The notes: a model not told the origin generated them from the sequence alone. A stretch of 64,000 bases of DNA from Burkholderia diffusa (GCF_001718315.1 NZ_CP013362.1:2108001-2172000); one strand, 5' to 3'. Positions 1-11,822 are shown, counted from the stretch's first letter. Numbers and translations are program-made.

Positions 1-203
1 GCGCGCGCGTGCCGGTCAGCAACACGCACGGCACCGGCTGCACGCTGTCGTCGGCGATTGCCGCGCTGCTGCCGCAGCAGCCCGATCTCGCGTGCGCGGT
101 ACGCGAAGCGAAGGCCTATCTGAGCGGCGCGATCGCCGCGAGCGGCCAGCTCGACGTCGGCCACGGCGTCGGGCCCGTCCATCACTTCCATCGCTGGTGG
201 TAA
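1..203 (+). CDS. thiD: HMP/HMP-P kinase ThiD, C-terminal end (partial)
   Basis: This is the 3' end of a ribokinase-fold kinase that phosphorylates hydroxymethylpyrimidine (phosphate) in thiamine synthesis, in the cytoplasm. About 66 codons are present and the 5' part lies outside the window. The visible SNTHGTGCTLSSAIAA stretch is the conserved ThiD anion hole with the catalytic-site Gly-Thr-Gly-Cys, followed by the usual C-terminal helix. It ends in TAA, 18 bases before the stop of the opposing DUF1853 gene, so the two genes converge. The family call is firm; a ThiD-ThiE fusion cannot be excluded because the N-terminus is missing. Confidence 0.85.
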   Translation, partial: ARVPVSNTHGTGCTLSSAIAALLPQQPDLACAVREAKAYLSGAIAASGQLDVGHGVGPVHHFHRWW

Positions 204-221
204 GCGCCGGCTGACGCGGCG

Positions 222-1181
222 TCAGTGGTCCTGCGCGGCAAACGCGCGCGCACGCGCCGGCCAGTCGTCCGGGACGATGAAGCCGCGCGCCGTCTCCCGC
301 CATACGCGATCGCCGCCCTGTCGATACACGGCGATCAACGCAGGCGCCTGGCGCGCCGTCAATACGGACGGCAGCTCGAGCGACCGCGCCAGCGGTTCCG
401 GCGCGGCGTCGGCCTCCACCCGCCGTGGCGCGAGCCACGCCAGCCGTGGCAGCACGTTCCACGCCGCGCCGTCGGGCTGCGCGGCCGCCCAGGCCGGCCA
501 CTGCGCATGCGTGAGCCAGAACCCTCGAGGATGATCGGCCGCGATTTCCGCGGCCACCGGCGCCAGCGGCACACCGTGCGGATAGAACAGCCAGCCCTTG
601 ATGAACATCTGCGCATCGGACGGCGCGCCGTACCCGAGCAACGCGAACCCGTGGCGATCGCTCAGCCGCAATTGATGCTCGAGCAACCGGCTGCGCTTGC
701 GGTCGAGACGGTCGACAAGATTCGGGCCGACGAAATCCGCGAGCGATGCGTCGCCGTCCACCGGCGCGCATAGATAGCACTTCACCGCGAGCTCCCAGTG
801 CAGGCGCTGCCCGCCCGGCGCATCGACGAGGAAATCGACTTCACCGAGCGTCTTGCCGTTGCTGCGCAGCGGCAGGTTGGCGGCGACGAGCCGCAGCGAC
901 GGCCCGTGCGTGAGGAAATACTCGAGCAGGCATTCGGCATAGCGGCCGAGTCGCACGGGCCGCAGCCCGTCGAGCGCGCGGTGCAGCGGCTGCGGCGCGG
1001 CGTCGAGCGCGACGAGCCACGCTTCGACGGCCACCCGCTCGATCGCGTCGGACCACGGATGCGCGAGCGGCGCGCCGGGGGCCGCGGTGAGCAGGCTCGG
1101 GCTCGCGAGGAGCCAGCCCAGATCGCGAACCGCGGCATCGTGCAGCGTATCGACGAACGCGAACGCCGCGCCGCGCGTCAT
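222..1181 (-). CDS. DUF1853 family protein, possible PD-(D/E)XK-like nuclease
   Basis: A 319-residue protein that I recognise as the DUF1853 family, whose function is not established. Seen in the sequence: a helix with two acidic residues (RYAECLLEYF, residues 80-89), then GEVDFLVD (113-120) and HWELAVKCYL (128-137). Acidic helix, Asp116, Glu130 and Lys134 resemble a PD-(D/E)XK nuclease core with unusual Glu-Lys spacing; that reading is inference. The ATG overlaps the stop of the upstream uracil-DNA glycosylase as ATGA, so the two are translationally coupled, which suggests a role in DNA repair. It is the last gene of the tsaB-rimI-udg-DUF1853 operon. Confidence 0.75.
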   Translation of the reverse strand: MTRGAAFAFVDTLHDAAVRDLGWLLASPSLLTAAPGAPLAHPWSDAIERVAVEAWLVALDAAPQPLHRALDGLRPVRLGRYAECLLEYFLTHGPSLRLVAANLPLRSNGKTLGEVDFLVDAPGGQRLHWELAVKCYLCAPVDGDASLADFVGPNLVDRLDRKRSRLLEHQLRLSDRHGFALLGYGAPSDAQMFIKGWLFYPHGVPLAPVAAEIAADHPRGFWLTHAQWPAWAAAQPDGAAWNVLPRLAWLAPRRVEADAAPEPLARSLELPSVLTARQAPALIAVYRQGGDRVWRETARGFIVPDDWPARARAFAAQDH

Positions 1182-2224
1182 TGTCCGGCCGGCCCGTTCG
1201 CGTCGGCACCCTCCGCCCGCTGGAACGTATCGCGCGCCAGGCACAGATCGGCCCACGCCTTCGACTTGTCCTGCAGGCTGCGCAGCAGGTACGCAGGGTG
1301 ATAGGTGACGATGACCGGCACGCCTTCGTACGTGTGCACGCGGCCGCGCAGCGACGCAATGCTCGCGTCCGTCTTCAGCAGCGTCTGCGCGGCGAAGCGG
1401 CCGAGCGCGACGATCAGCCTCGGCTTCACGAGCGCGACCTGGCGCTGGAGGTAAGGCTCGCAGCGCGCGACCTCGTCCGGTTCCGGATTGCGGTTGCCCG
1501 GCGGGCGGCACTTGATCACGTTCGCGATGTAGACGTTGTCGCCGCGCTTGAGCGCGAGCGACTGCAGCATGTTGTCGAGCAGCTTGCCGGCCTGGCCGAC
1601 GAACGGCTCGCCCTGCTTGTCCTCGTTCTCGCCCGGCGCTTCGCCGATCAGCATCCAGTCCGCTTCGCGATCGCCGACACCGAATACGGTATTGGTGCGC
1701 TTCTCGCACAGGCGGCAGCTCGTACAGCCGGCGACGCGTGCGGCCAGCGCATCCCAGTCGAGCATCGCCACCGGGGTTGCGGCGGGACGCGATTCGGCCG
1801 TCGGCAGCGGATCGCCGGGCGGCGCCGCGTCGAACCAGGCGAAATCGTCTTCGGTGACGGGCGGGATGTCGTCTGCGGCCGTGGCCGGCGCAGGCGTGGT
1901 GGACGCGCGGTCGCCATCGCTCGCGACACGCGTGGCCGATGCGACTTCACCCGCCGGTGCCGCATCGTGCTCGGCTGCACCGGCCGACGGCTTGTCGTCA
2001 TGCAAGAAAGCGCGCGTCGCAGGCGGCTGCGTGTCGCGACGCTGCTCCGCGACCGGCTCGGGCGTTGCCGCGGCGGTTGCGGTCGCAACGACAGGGACGT
2101 CGCCCTCCGCGCCGGAGGCCGCCGCCGGGGCCGCGCCCGCTTCGTCACCTTGCGCACGCTGCCCGCGCCGCACCCACATTTGCGCGAGCCCCATTTCCTC
2201 GAGCGCTGCTTCAGCCAACGCCAT
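1178..2224 (-). CDS. Uracil-DNA glycosylase, family 4/5-like, 4Fe-4S type
   Basis: It removes uracil from DNA to start base-excision repair. The C-terminal catalytic domain (about residues 155-330 of 348) has motif GEAPGENED, the C-terminal motif HPAYLLR, and four cysteines (CTSC, IKCRPP, ARCEPY) placed as the 4Fe-4S ligands of family-4 enzymes. The first ~150 residues are an Ala/Pro/Thr-rich, low-complexity extension not needed for the fold. I chose the ATG at 2224 because AAGGGG sits just upstream; an in-frame ATG at 2239 is an alternative. The start lies inside the end of rimI and the stop overlaps the DUF1853 start, so the gene is embedded in a coupled operon. Confidence 0.88.
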   Translation of the reverse strand: MALAEAALEEMGLAQMWVRRGQRAQGDEAGAAPAAASGAEGDVPVVATATAAATPEPVAEQRRDTQPPATRAFLHDDKPSAGAAEHDAAPAGEVASATRVASDGDRASTTPAPATAADDIPPVTEDDFAWFDAAPPGDPLPTAESRPAATPVAMLDWDALAARVAGCTSCRLCEKRTNTVFGVGDREADWMLIGEAPGENEDKQGEPFVGQAGKLLDNMLQSLALKRGDNVYIANVIKCRPPGNRNPEPDEVARCEPYLQRQVALVKPRLIVALGRFAAQTLLKTDASIASLRGRVHTYEGVPVIVTYHPAYLLRSLQDKSKAWADLCLARDTFQRAEGADANGPAGQ

Positions 2225-2711
2225 GCGCGTCCCCTTCATCCTTGTTCAGCGTCAGACGCATCACGATCGCGTCCTCCCGGCTGCGATGCCGCGCCGGATA
2301 GTAGTTCTTGCGCCGGCCGATCGTCACGAAGCCGAAGCGCTCGTACAGATGGATCGCGCGCGGATTCGACGGCCGCACCTCGAGCAGCACGCCGTCCAGC
2401 CGTTCGGCGCGCGAGATCCGCACCGCTTCGCGCAGCAGTGCGAGGCCCGCGCCCGACTGCTGGGCGGCCGGAGCGACGCACAGGTTCAGCAGGTGCATCT
2501 CGTCGATCACCGGCATCAGCACGCAATAGCCGACGAGCGCGCCCGTCACGTGCCGCAGGCACACGCCGAAATAGCCGTTGCGCAGCGAATCCTCGAAATT
2601 GCCGCGGCTCCACGGGAATTCGTACGCGACCTGCTCGATCGCGACGACTTCGTCGAGATCGGTATCCGTCATCGGCGCCAGATAGCGATCGCTCAACAAT
2701 ACGCCTGTCAT
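2211..2711 (-). CDS. rimI: Ribosomal protein S18 alanine N-acetyltransferase RimI
   Basis: A 166-residue GNAT acetyltransferase; RimI acetylates the N-terminal alanine of ribosomal protein S18. Visible features are the N-terminal [16 protein letters not shown] segment typical of RimI, the [16 protein letters not shown] acetyl-CoA loop and the C-terminal [13 protein letters not shown] motif. Its ATG overlaps the tsaB stop (ATGA) and its stop overlaps the uracil-DNA glycosylase start. The tsaB-rimI pairing is widely conserved and supports RimI over a generic GNAT. Confidence 0.93.
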   Translation of the reverse strand: MTGVLLSDRYLAPMTDTDLDEVVAIEQVAYEFPWSRGNFEDSLRNGYFGVCLRHVTGALVGYCVLMPVIDEMHLLNLCVAPAAQQSGAGLALLREAVRISRAERLDGVLLEVRPSNPRAIHLYERFGFVTIGRRKNYYPARHRSREDAIVMRLTLNKDEGDAHGVG

Positions 2712-3466
2712 CCTTTCGCTCCGCCCGTCTGCGCGGCGCGGGCCGCGATGCGCTCCGCGGTGGTTTGCGCGACCTTGTCGCGCACGTACTCCGGTGCAGC
2801 CTGGTCGGCCGGCACCGTACGGCCGGCGCGGAATGCCCGCAGCGCGGCATGCGCGACCGCCAGCGCATGCGGCAGCGCGTCGCCGTCGATCACGGCCGCG
2901 GCGGCCGCGGCCGGAAGCTGCGTGCCGAATGCGGCCGCCGCGTTGCCCGCGAGCGTGAACGGCGCGTCGGGCACGCCGACGGCACCCGGCGCATCGAGCG
3001 ACGCAGGATGCAGTGTGCGCCAGTCGCCCGCGTGGTCGTCCCACGCGAAATCGGCCCAGTACGCTTCGTCCATCCGCGCATCAAGCGCGGCCAGCACGCG
3101 CGTCGTGCCAGGTGCGCGCAGCCGCGCATGCTCGGCGCACGCGAGCAGCGTGCTGACCGGCACGACCGGCAGCCCGCGCCCGAACGCGAGACCCTGGGTA
3201 ATACCGGTCGCGGTGCGCAGCCCGGTGAACGAGCCGGGGCCCGCGCCGAACGCGATCGCGTCGCAGTCGGCGAACGTGAGGCCCGATTCGGCGAAGAGTT
3301 CCTGGATGGCCGGCAGCACGCGCGTGCTCGACACGGCGCCCGTCAGCTCGTGGCGGACCCAGGTTTGCGGGGTGGAAACGGCGTCATCGGCCGGAGCCGA
3401 GCGCAGCAGCGCGACCGAGCAGTATTCGGTCGACGTATCGATGGCGAGGAGCACTGTTTGCGTCAT
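2708..3466 (-). CDS. tsaB: tRNA threonylcarbamoyladenosine synthesis protein TsaB
   Basis: TsaB (YeaZ) is the non-catalytic ASKHA-fold partner of TsaD in making t6A37 on ANN-decoding tRNAs. At 252 residues it is slightly longer than E. coli TsaB. Conserved signatures are [15 protein letters not shown] at the N-terminus and [15 protein letters not shown] in the middle. The ATG at 3466 (MTQTVLL) fits the family start best; an in-frame ATG at 3475 would add three residues. It heads a four-gene overlapping minus-strand operon and is transcribed divergently from the acyl-CoA-binding protein gene. Confidence 0.93.
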   Translation of the reverse strand: MTQTVLLAIDTSTEYCSVALLRSAPADDAVSTPQTWVRHELTGAVSSTRVLPAIQELFAESGLTFADCDAIAFGAGPGSFTGLRTATGITQGLAFGRGLPVVPVSTLLACAEHARLRAPGTTRVLAALDARMDEAYWADFAWDDHAGDWRTLHPASLDAPGAVGVPDAPFTLAGNAAAAFGTQLPAAAAAAVIDGDALPHALAVAHAALRAFRAGRTVPADQAAPEYVRDKVAQTTAERIAARAAQTGGAKG

Positions 3467-3622
3467 GGCCGACATTGTAATGCGGCGCCCCGCTCCCACG
3501 GGCGATCGGGCTCGATCGCGATGCGCGCGCCGCGCGGCCGGCGGTTTGGAAGGATCGCTCGACCCCGCGCGGCGCGGCGCTTGTTAAGATCGCCCGACCT
3601 GAAACCCTTACGGAGACACACG

Positions 3623-3892
3623 ATGAGCGAACTCACCGCCCAATTCGACCAGGCCCAGGTCGACGTCAAGCAACTGACCGAGCGACCGGGCAACCTGACG
3701 CTGCTGCGCCTGTACGCGCTCTTCAAGCAGGCGACAGACGGCGACGCGCACGGCGACAAGCCCGGCTTCACCGACATCGTCGGCAAGTACAAGTACGACG
3801 CGTGGGAAGCGCTGAAAGGCACGTCGCAGGACGCGGCGAAGCAGCAATACATCGAGCTCGTCGAATCGCTGAAGAACGGCACGGCATCCTGA
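3623..3892 (+). CDS. Acyl-CoA-binding protein (ACBP)
   Basis: An 89-residue four-helix protein that binds long-chain acyl-CoA esters in the cytosol. The pattern LTLLRLYALFKQATDGD followed by GKYKYDAWEALKG is the ACBP signature, with the Tyr/Lys residues that contact the CoA head group, and the length equals that of eukaryotic ACBP. ATG at 3623 is preceded by ACGGAGA. It stands alone between the tsaB operon and rhlE. ACBP is common in eukaryotes but patchy in bacteria; here the composition matches the neighbours, so there is no sign of recent transfer. Confidence 0.92.
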   Translation: MSELTAQFDQAQVDVKQLTERPGNLTLLRLYALFKQATDGDAHGDKPGFTDIVGKYKYDAWEALKGTSQDAAKQQYIELVESLKNGTAS

Positions 3893-4250
3893 CCTGCGCC
3901 GCCCGACGCAATTGGCAATCAAATCAGTGGCGCAGCGCAGCAAAATTCCTTATAATGCCGCCTGCGTCACCTCCGCGCTCGGCTCGCAAGCCGTTCCGGC
4001 CCGACGCCTCGTAGCGTTAAGCTCCAATCCGGTTTAGAACCTGTCCCCTCCTGCTTCGACCCTCGCGGTCGTCACTTATCAGGCTGGCGGCCCCGCTCCA
4101 GAAGCGCGCCGCACCCAAAACAGCTTCTAATGCCTCATCCGCCGAATGGTCGGCGGATTGCACCCGTTTCCCGATTTGCTCGCTGAATCCGACGACTTGG
4201 GTATGCGCGATTGGCGCCGACGTTTCACCCACTGTGTTTCAAGGATTGTT
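3893..4250. promoter_or_regulatory. Promoter and long leader of the rhlE-type helicase gene
   Basis: A perfect -10 hexamer TATAAT lies at 3951-3956; the -35 region (about 3928-3933) is weak. The helicase ATG is at 4251, giving a leader of roughly 285 bases. Within it, 4137-4158 forms a 9-bp perfect stem with a 4-base loop (ATCCGCCGA / TCGGCGGAT). It lacks a following T-run, so it is not a simple terminator. I see no coding sequence in this stretch. Confidence 0.5.
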
Positions 4251-5789
4251 ATGACTTCGAGCAACAACACCAGCCCGCTCAACGCGATCGCCGACCAGGC
4301 GCTCGGTCTCGACGCCGCCGCACCGGCCGTGGTCGAACCGGCGTCGGACGAGCCGACTTTCGCGTCGCTCGGGCTGTCGCCGGAGATCGTCTCCGCGCTG
4401 CAGGCCGCCGGCTACGCCAAGCCGACGCCGGTCCAGCAGCGCGCGATCCCGGCCGGCATCGCCGGTCGGGATCTGCTGGTTTCGAGCCCGACCGGTTCGG
4501 GCAAGACGGCCGCATTCATGCTGCCCGCGATCGAACGTTTCGCGCAGCTTCAAAAGGCGCAGGCGCAGCAACCGCGCGCGCCGCGCGAACCGAACCAGGG
4601 CGACCGCCGTGCGCGCCGCCCGCAACCCGTCGCCCGCCCGGGTCTGCTCGTGCTGACGCCGACCCGCGAACTCGCGATGCAGGTCACCACGGCCGCGTCG
4701 ACCTACGGCAAGCACCTGAAGCGCCTGCGCACCGTCAGCATCCTCGGCGGCGTCGCCTACGGCCAGCAATTGATGCTGCTCGCGAAGAACCCCGAGATCC
4801 TGGTCGCCACGCCGGGCCGTCTGCTCGACCACCTCGAGCGCGGCCGCATCGACCTGTCCGAGCTGAAGATGCTCGTCCTCGACGAAGCCGACCGCATGCT
4901 GGACATGGGTTTCATCGAAGACATCGAGACGATCGTCGCCGCGACGCCCGAGTCGCGCCAGACGATGCTGTTCTCGGCCACGCTCGACGGCAAGATCGGT
5001 TCGCTGACCAGCCGCCTGCTGAAGGATCCGGAGCGCATCGAGATCACGGCGAAGATCGAGTCGCGCGCGAACATCGCGCAGACCGTGCACTACGTCGACG
5101 ACCGCGATCACAAGGATCGCCTGCTCGATCACCTGCTGCGCGACGACGCGCTCGACCAGGCGATCATCTTCACGGCGACCAAGATCGACGCCGACCAGCT
5201 CGCCGGGCGTCTTGCCGACGCCGGCTTCCAGTCGGCCGCACTGCACGGCGACCTGCCGCAGGGCGCGCGCAACCGCACCATCCGTGCGCTGCGCGAGCGC
5301 CGCGTGCGCGTGCTGGTCGCGACCGACGTCGCGGCCCGCGGCATCGACATCCCGGGCATCACGCACGTGTTCAACTACGACCTGCCGAAGTTCGCGGAAG
5401 ACTACGTGCACCGTATCGGCCGTACGGGCCGTGCCGGCCGTTCGGGCACCGCGGTGAGCCTCGTGCATCACGCCGAACAGGGCGCGCTCAAGCGCATCGA
5501 ACGCTTCGTGCGCTCGCCGCTGCCGGTCAACGTGATCGAAGGCTTCGAGCCGCGCAAGGCTCCCCCGCGCAACGATCGCGGCATGGGCGGCCGCGGCCGT
5601 CCGGGCGGCGGCAACGGCGGTCGCCGTTTCGGCGGCAAGCCGGGCGGCGGTCATGGCGGCAACGGCCGCAGCTACGGCGGCGGCAACGGCGGCGGCTGGA
5701 GCGGCAAGCCGGGCGGCAGCCGTGACGGCGGCCCGCGTCGCGATGGCCAGCGCAGCAGCGGCCCGCGTCGCAGCAATTCGGCGTCGTAA
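4251..5789 (+). CDS. rhlE: DEAD-box ATP-dependent RNA helicase, RhlE type
   Basis: A 512-residue RNA helicase that unwinds structured RNA in ribosome assembly and mRNA decay. Motifs in order: Q motif with FASLGLS and TPVQQRAIP (37-67), Walker A SPTGSGKT (79-86), PTREL (137-141), TPGR (187-190), DEAD (211-214), SAT (242-244) and HRIGRTGRAGR near 390. Residues ~102-130 are a Gln/Arg-rich insert between Walker A and motif Ia. The last ~75 residues are a Gly/Arg-rich RGG-like tail typical of RhlE and RNA-binding. An AAGGA ribosome-binding site precedes ATG 4251. A strong terminator follows, so it is monocistronic. Confidence 0.88.
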   Translation: MTSSNNTSPLNAIADQALGLDAAAPAVVEPASDEPTFASLGLSPEIVSALQAAGYAKPTPVQQRAIPAGIAGRDLLVSSPTGSGKTAAFMLPAIERFAQLQKAQAQQPRAPREPNQGDRRARRPQPVARPGLLVLTPTRELAMQVTTAASTYGKHLKRLRTVSILGGVAYGQQLMLLAKNPEILVATPGRLLDHLERGRIDLSELKMLVLDEADRMLDMGFIEDIETIVAATPESRQTMLFSATLDGKIGSLTSRLLKDPERIEITAKIESRANIAQTVHYVDDRDHKDRLLDHLLRDDALDQAIIFTATKIDADQLAGRLADAGFQSAALHGDLPQGARNRTIRALRERRVRVLVATDVAARGIDIPGITHVFNYDLPKFAEDYVHRIGRTGRAGRSGTAVSLVHHAEQGALKRIERFVRSPLPVNVIEGFEPRKAPPRNDRGMGGRGRPGGGNGGRRFGGKPGGGHGGNGRSYGGGNGGGWSGKPGGSRDGGPRRDGQRSSGPRRSNSAS

Positions 5790-5829
5790 GCACGCCCGGG
5801 CGGCCTGTGCCGCCCCGCTCATCCGGCAG

Positions 5830-5856
5830 ACCGGCGCACCCGCGCCGGTTTTTTTT
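5830..5856 (+). terminator. Rho-independent terminator after rhlE
   Basis: An 8-bp perfect GC-rich stem (ACCGGCGC 5830-5837 with GCGCCGGT 5842-5849) is followed by eight T residues. It lies 40 bases beyond the helicase stop codon. Confidence 0.9.
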
Positions 5857-6168
5857 CGTCCCGCACCAAATTTCACGATATGGAAAATTTTTTTGCGTCG
5901 TAAAAAATCATGCTGCGCGGCACAACTTCGCAATTGCGAGATAGGAAAAACCATTTCTTATTGCGAAATACAAATCGCATGTCATTGATTAATAAAAATA
6001 AAAAAGTTTTGCCCTTCCTGAGATAACCTCTGTTTCGCTCCCGTGGGTTTGCCTAGACTCTTATACAAGACCTCCCGAAACGGCACGCACCCTGCCCCCG
6101 TTTCGAGAACAGCATCCGCACCGTTCGATTCGACCGATCTGGCAACACACCGCATCAAGGAGCTCATC
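5857..6168. promoter_or_regulatory. AT-rich control region upstream of aceA with a TCGCAATTGCGA palindrome
   Basis: This stretch is clearly more AT-rich than its surroundings. It holds a perfect 12-bp palindrome TCGCAATTGCGA (5928-5939) and further half-sites TTGCG at 5893, TTGCGA at 5961-5966 and TCGCA at 5975-5979. They form a cluster that could be bound by a dimeric regulator of acetate or fatty-acid metabolism. A TATACA at about 6062 may be a -10 element, but no good -35 accompanies it. The regulator is not identified. Confidence 0.45.
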
Positions 6169-7476
<1,308 letters not shown>

Positions 7477-7616
7477 CGCGCGAAAGCGTCACGCCGATGC
7501 CCGCCCGTCACGCGACGGCGCGGCATCGGCCGCACGGAACAACAATCAGGGAGGAGACGGCAGGCGCGCGGTGACACGTGCGACCCGCCGCGCGGCCTGA
7601 GGCCGCCAGCAACGAT

Positions 7617-7647
7617 GCGCGCCGGCTTCGTCCGGCGCGCCTTTTTT
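7617..7647. terminator. Terminator between aceA and the convergent usp gene
   Basis: A 9-bp perfect stem (GCGCGCCGG 7617-7625 with CCGGCGCGC 7632-7640) is followed by a run of six T on the plus strand. It ends aceA transcription about 140 bases past its stop. Confidence 0.85.
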
Positions 7648-7696
7648 CAGCGGCGCTGCCGTGTCGCCGCCCGCGCGGCCATACACGGCGCCGCGT

Positions 7697-8131
7697 CTAT
7701 CGATAGACGATCACCGGAATTTTCGTATGGGTCAGCACGCGCTGCGTTTCGCTGCCGATCAGCAGACTGCCGAGCCCGCGGCGTCCGTGCGACGCCATGA
7801 AGATCACGTCGCAACCGCCGCGTTCGGCCGCCTCGATGATGCCGAGGTACGGAGACGGATGCACGCTGGTCCAGGTGTCGCAGGCGACGCCGGCCGCCTT
7901 CGCGGCCGCCTGCACGTCGTCCAGGTGCGCGCGCGCCTCGCGCTCGCTGCGCGCCCGGAAATCGGCGGGCGGCTCGATGATCACTTCGGAGAACGGCGAG
8001 TACGGATACTGCGGCAGGCACGCATAGGCCGTGACCTGCGCGCCGACCGCGCGCGCCAGGTCGATCGCGCCGTCGATCGCCTTCTGCGACAGCTCGGAAC
8101 CGTCGGTTGGAACGAGGATGTGCCGGAACAT
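7697..8131 (-). CDS. Universal stress protein, UspA family
   Basis: A 144-residue single-domain Usp protein. It begins with MFRHILVPTDGSELS, the conserved first strand and loop of the family, and ends with ASHGRRGLGSLLIGSET, which fits the ATP-binding pattern (GxxG-9x-G[S/T]) except that the first Gly is Ala; ATP-binding type is therefore likely but not certain. AGGAGGG sits upstream of ATG 8131 and decides this start over a longer frame. The function in stress survival is known only at family level. It converges on aceA and has its own promoter region. Confidence 0.92.
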   Translation of the reverse strand: MFRHILVPTDGSELSQKAIDGAIDLARAVGAQVTAYACLPQYPYSPFSEVIIEPPADFRARSEREARAHLDDVQAAAKAAGVACDTWTSVHPSPYLGIIEAAERGGCDVIFMASHGRRGLGSLLIGSETQRVLTHTKIPVIVYR

Positions 8132-8290
8132 CGCGCCCTCCTGCGTCAGTTGCACCGCGTGCGCCGCGAACCCATGCGGGCCGGCCTCGGCGCGTCGCGC
8201 ATGCCAGTTTCGATTGTAGTGCGCGAAACCGGGCGACCGGCGCCGGCAGCGGGTTCGCCCTCATATCGGAAACGCGCGGACGGGCGCGCC

Positions 8291-9196
8291 CTACTCGCCC
8301 CAATACCCCGGCCGCTCGTACGTATGTTTCAGGTAATCGAGAAACAGGCGCACGCGCAGCGGCAAGTGGCGACGCTGCGGAAATACAGCGTGGATGCCGA
8401 TCGGTGGCGCCGCGAACGCATCGAGCACGCTCACGAGGCGCCCGGCCGCGATGTCGTCGCCGACCTCCCACCACGAGCGCCATGCCAGCCCATGTCCGGC
8501 GAGACACCACTCGTGCAGCACCGCGCCGTCCGAGCATTCCATCGTGCCGTTCACGCGGATCGACACGACCTTGTCGTCCTCCTGGAACGCCCAGCCGCGC
8601 TGCTGGTTCGCGTTCGCGGCAAGCGCAAGGCAGTTGTGACGCGCGAGTTCGGCGAGCGTGGCCGGCGTGCCGCGCCGCGCGAGATACGCGGGGGACGCGA
8701 CGCACACGCGCCGGTTCTCGCCGAGCTTCAGCGACACCAGCGACGAATCGGGCAACTCGCCGAGCCGCACCGCGCAATCGAACCCTTCGTTGACGAGATC
8801 GACCATCCGGTCGGACAGGTCGAGCGTGACCGACACGTCCGGATGCGCGCCGCTGAATTCGGGCACCAGCGGTGCGACGTGGCGTCGGCCGAAACCGGCC
8901 GGCGCGGAAATGCGCAAGTGGCCGCTCGCCTTCACGCCACCGGCGGACACGCTCGCCTCGGCGTTCTGCATGTCGTTGATGATCCGCTGGCAATCCTCGA
9001 GGAACGCCGAACCCTCGAAGGTCAGCGTGAGCTTGCGCGTCGTGCGCACCAGCAGCTTGACGCCGAGCCGCTCCTCGAGCGCGTCGAGACGGCGGCCGAT
9101 GATCGCCGGCGCGACGCCCTCCGCGTGCGCGGCGGCCGACAGGCTGCCCTTTGCCGCGACCGCGGCGAACGTTTCGATCTGTTTGAACCGGTCCAT
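8291..9196 (-). CDS. LysR-family transcriptional regulator
   Basis: A 301-residue LysR-type regulator with an N-terminal winged helix-turn-helix (residues ~3-62; FAAVAAKGSLSAAAHAEGVA is the recognition region) and a C-terminal effector-binding domain from about residue 90. Family members usually control the divergent neighbour. Here that is the haloacid dehalogenase gene followed by aceB, starting 153 bases away, so control of one or both is a reasonable inference. The effector is unknown. The start at ATG 9196 (MDRFKQIE) matches the usual beginning of this subgroup. Confidence 0.92.
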   Translation of the reverse strand: MDRFKQIETFAAVAAKGSLSAAAHAEGVAPAIIGRRLDALEERLGVKLLVRTTRKLTLTFEGSAFLEDCQRIINDMQNAEASVSAGGVKASGHLRISAPAGFGRRHVAPLVPEFSGAHPDVSVTLDLSDRMVDLVNEGFDCAVRLGELPDSSLVSLKLGENRRVCVASPAYLARRGTPATLAELARHNCLALAANANQQRGWAFQEDDKVVSIRVNGTMECSDGAVLHEWCLAGHGLAWRSWWEVGDDIAAGRLVSVLDAFAAPPIGIHAVFPQRRHLPLRVRLFLDYLKHTYERPGYWGE

Positions 9197-9349
9197 GACT
9201 CGCCAGCGTGGCGCTCCCGCCCTTCGGATAGCTTGAGCGGTCAAGATTATGTATATGAAAGTAAAAGATCAAGTGATGATTAGCATCTTTTTTGGTACCT
9301 GTTATCACGAATAGAATCGACCCGACCTCTGAAACTGGAGCGCAAGGCT
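9197..9349. promoter_or_regulatory. Divergent intergenic region of the LysR and dehalogenase genes
   Basis: An AT-rich spacer of 153 bases between the two divergent starts. It contains several T-N11-A type imperfect dyads, such as the GATG/CATC pair around 9275-9287, the form expected for LysR binding. No hexamer pair stands out clearly enough to place a promoter. Confidence 0.35.
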
Positions 9350-10111
9350 ATGTCGGCCACAACGACACTCTCCTCTCCCGACGCAATCCTCTTCGACGCA
9401 TTCGGCACGTTGTTCGACGTGCATGCGGTCGTGGCTGCGGCAGAGCAGATGTTCCCCGGCCAAGGGGAACGGTTGTCGCAGCTGTGGCGACGCAAGCAAA
9501 TCGAATACTCGCAGCTGCGCACGCTCGCCGATCCGTCCGGCGCCCGCTATCGCCCGTTCCGCGACATCACGCTCGACGCGCTGCGGTTCGCCGCGCGCCA
9601 GCTCGGAGTCGCGCTGAACAGCGCGGCCGAGAAGCGGCTGATGGACGAATACGCGTGCCTGTCCACCTATCCCGACACGGTGCCCGCACTGCGCAAGCTG
9701 CGCGCGCTCGAACCGCGCCCGCCGCTCGCGATTCTGTCGAACGGCAACCCGGAGATGCTCGACATCGCGATCAAGAGCGCCGGCATGACCGGCCTGTTCG
9801 ATCGCGTGCTGTCGGCCGATGCGGTGCGCGCATACAAGCCGAGCCCGGCCGTGTACGCACTGGGCACCGCCGCGTTCGGCGCGAACCCGCGCGACATCGT
9901 GTTCGTGTCGTCGAACGCCTGGGACGTCGCGGGCGCCGCGTGGTTCGGCTACACGACCTTCTGGCTCAACCGCACGGGCGCGCCCGCCGAGGAGCTCGGC
10001 GTGCCGCCCGACGGCACCGGCAGCGGCATGGCCGACCTGCTCGCATTCCTCGCCACCCCGGCTCCGTCCGGCAGACCCGCGAACCGCGCGCGCCCCGGCC
10101 CGGGCGCATGA
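9350..10111 (+). CDS. Haloacid dehalogenase type II, HAD superfamily
   Basis: A HAD hydrolase of the (S)-2-haloacid dehalogenase group, which replaces halogen by hydroxyl on short 2-halo acids. The nucleophile is Asp16 in ILFDAFGTLFD; motif II is LSNGNP, the lysine motif is AYKPSPAVY, and VSSNAWDVAGA matches the type II signature. It has 253 residues, longer than the usual 220-235, owing to a Pro/Gly/Arg-rich tail after about residue 230. It sits between a divergent LysR regulator and aceB, 67 bases upstream of the latter. The physiological substrate may be a non-halogenated acid or phosphate; this is not resolvable here. Confidence 0.88.
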   Translation: MSATTTLSSPDAILFDAFGTLFDVHAVVAAAEQMFPGQGERLSQLWRRKQIEYSQLRTLADPSGARYRPFRDITLDALRFAARQLGVALNSAAEKRLMDEYACLSTYPDTVPALRKLRALEPRPPLAILSNGNPEMLDIAIKSAGMTGLFDRVLSADAVRAYKPSPAVYALGTAAFGANPRDIVFVSSNAWDVAGAAWFGYTTFWLNRTGAPAEELGVPPDGTGSGMADLLAFLATPAPSGRPANRARPGPGA

Positions 10112-10178
10112 CGTTCGCGGCGCTGCCGCCTTCCCCCTTCACCGAAACCGCAACTGACCGACCAAGGAGATGAGACTC

Positions 10179-11771
<1,593 letters not shown>

Positions 11772-11822
11772 CGCGGACGGGCTCGCCCGAAACTGCCGCC
11801 GCTCGCACGACACGGCGGCATG

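Noticed and set aside
1181..3892. Very long open frame on the plus strand opposite tsaB, rimI and the glycosylase gene
   Set aside because: It is antisense to three well-recognised genes; its translation is Arg/Ala-rich with no family features, as expected from high-GC codon bias.
5918..5934. Sigma-54-like element (CGGCAC-N5-CGCA) upstream of aceA
   Set aside because: It differs from TGGCAC-N5-TTGC at key positions and no activator gene is near; the similarity is weak.
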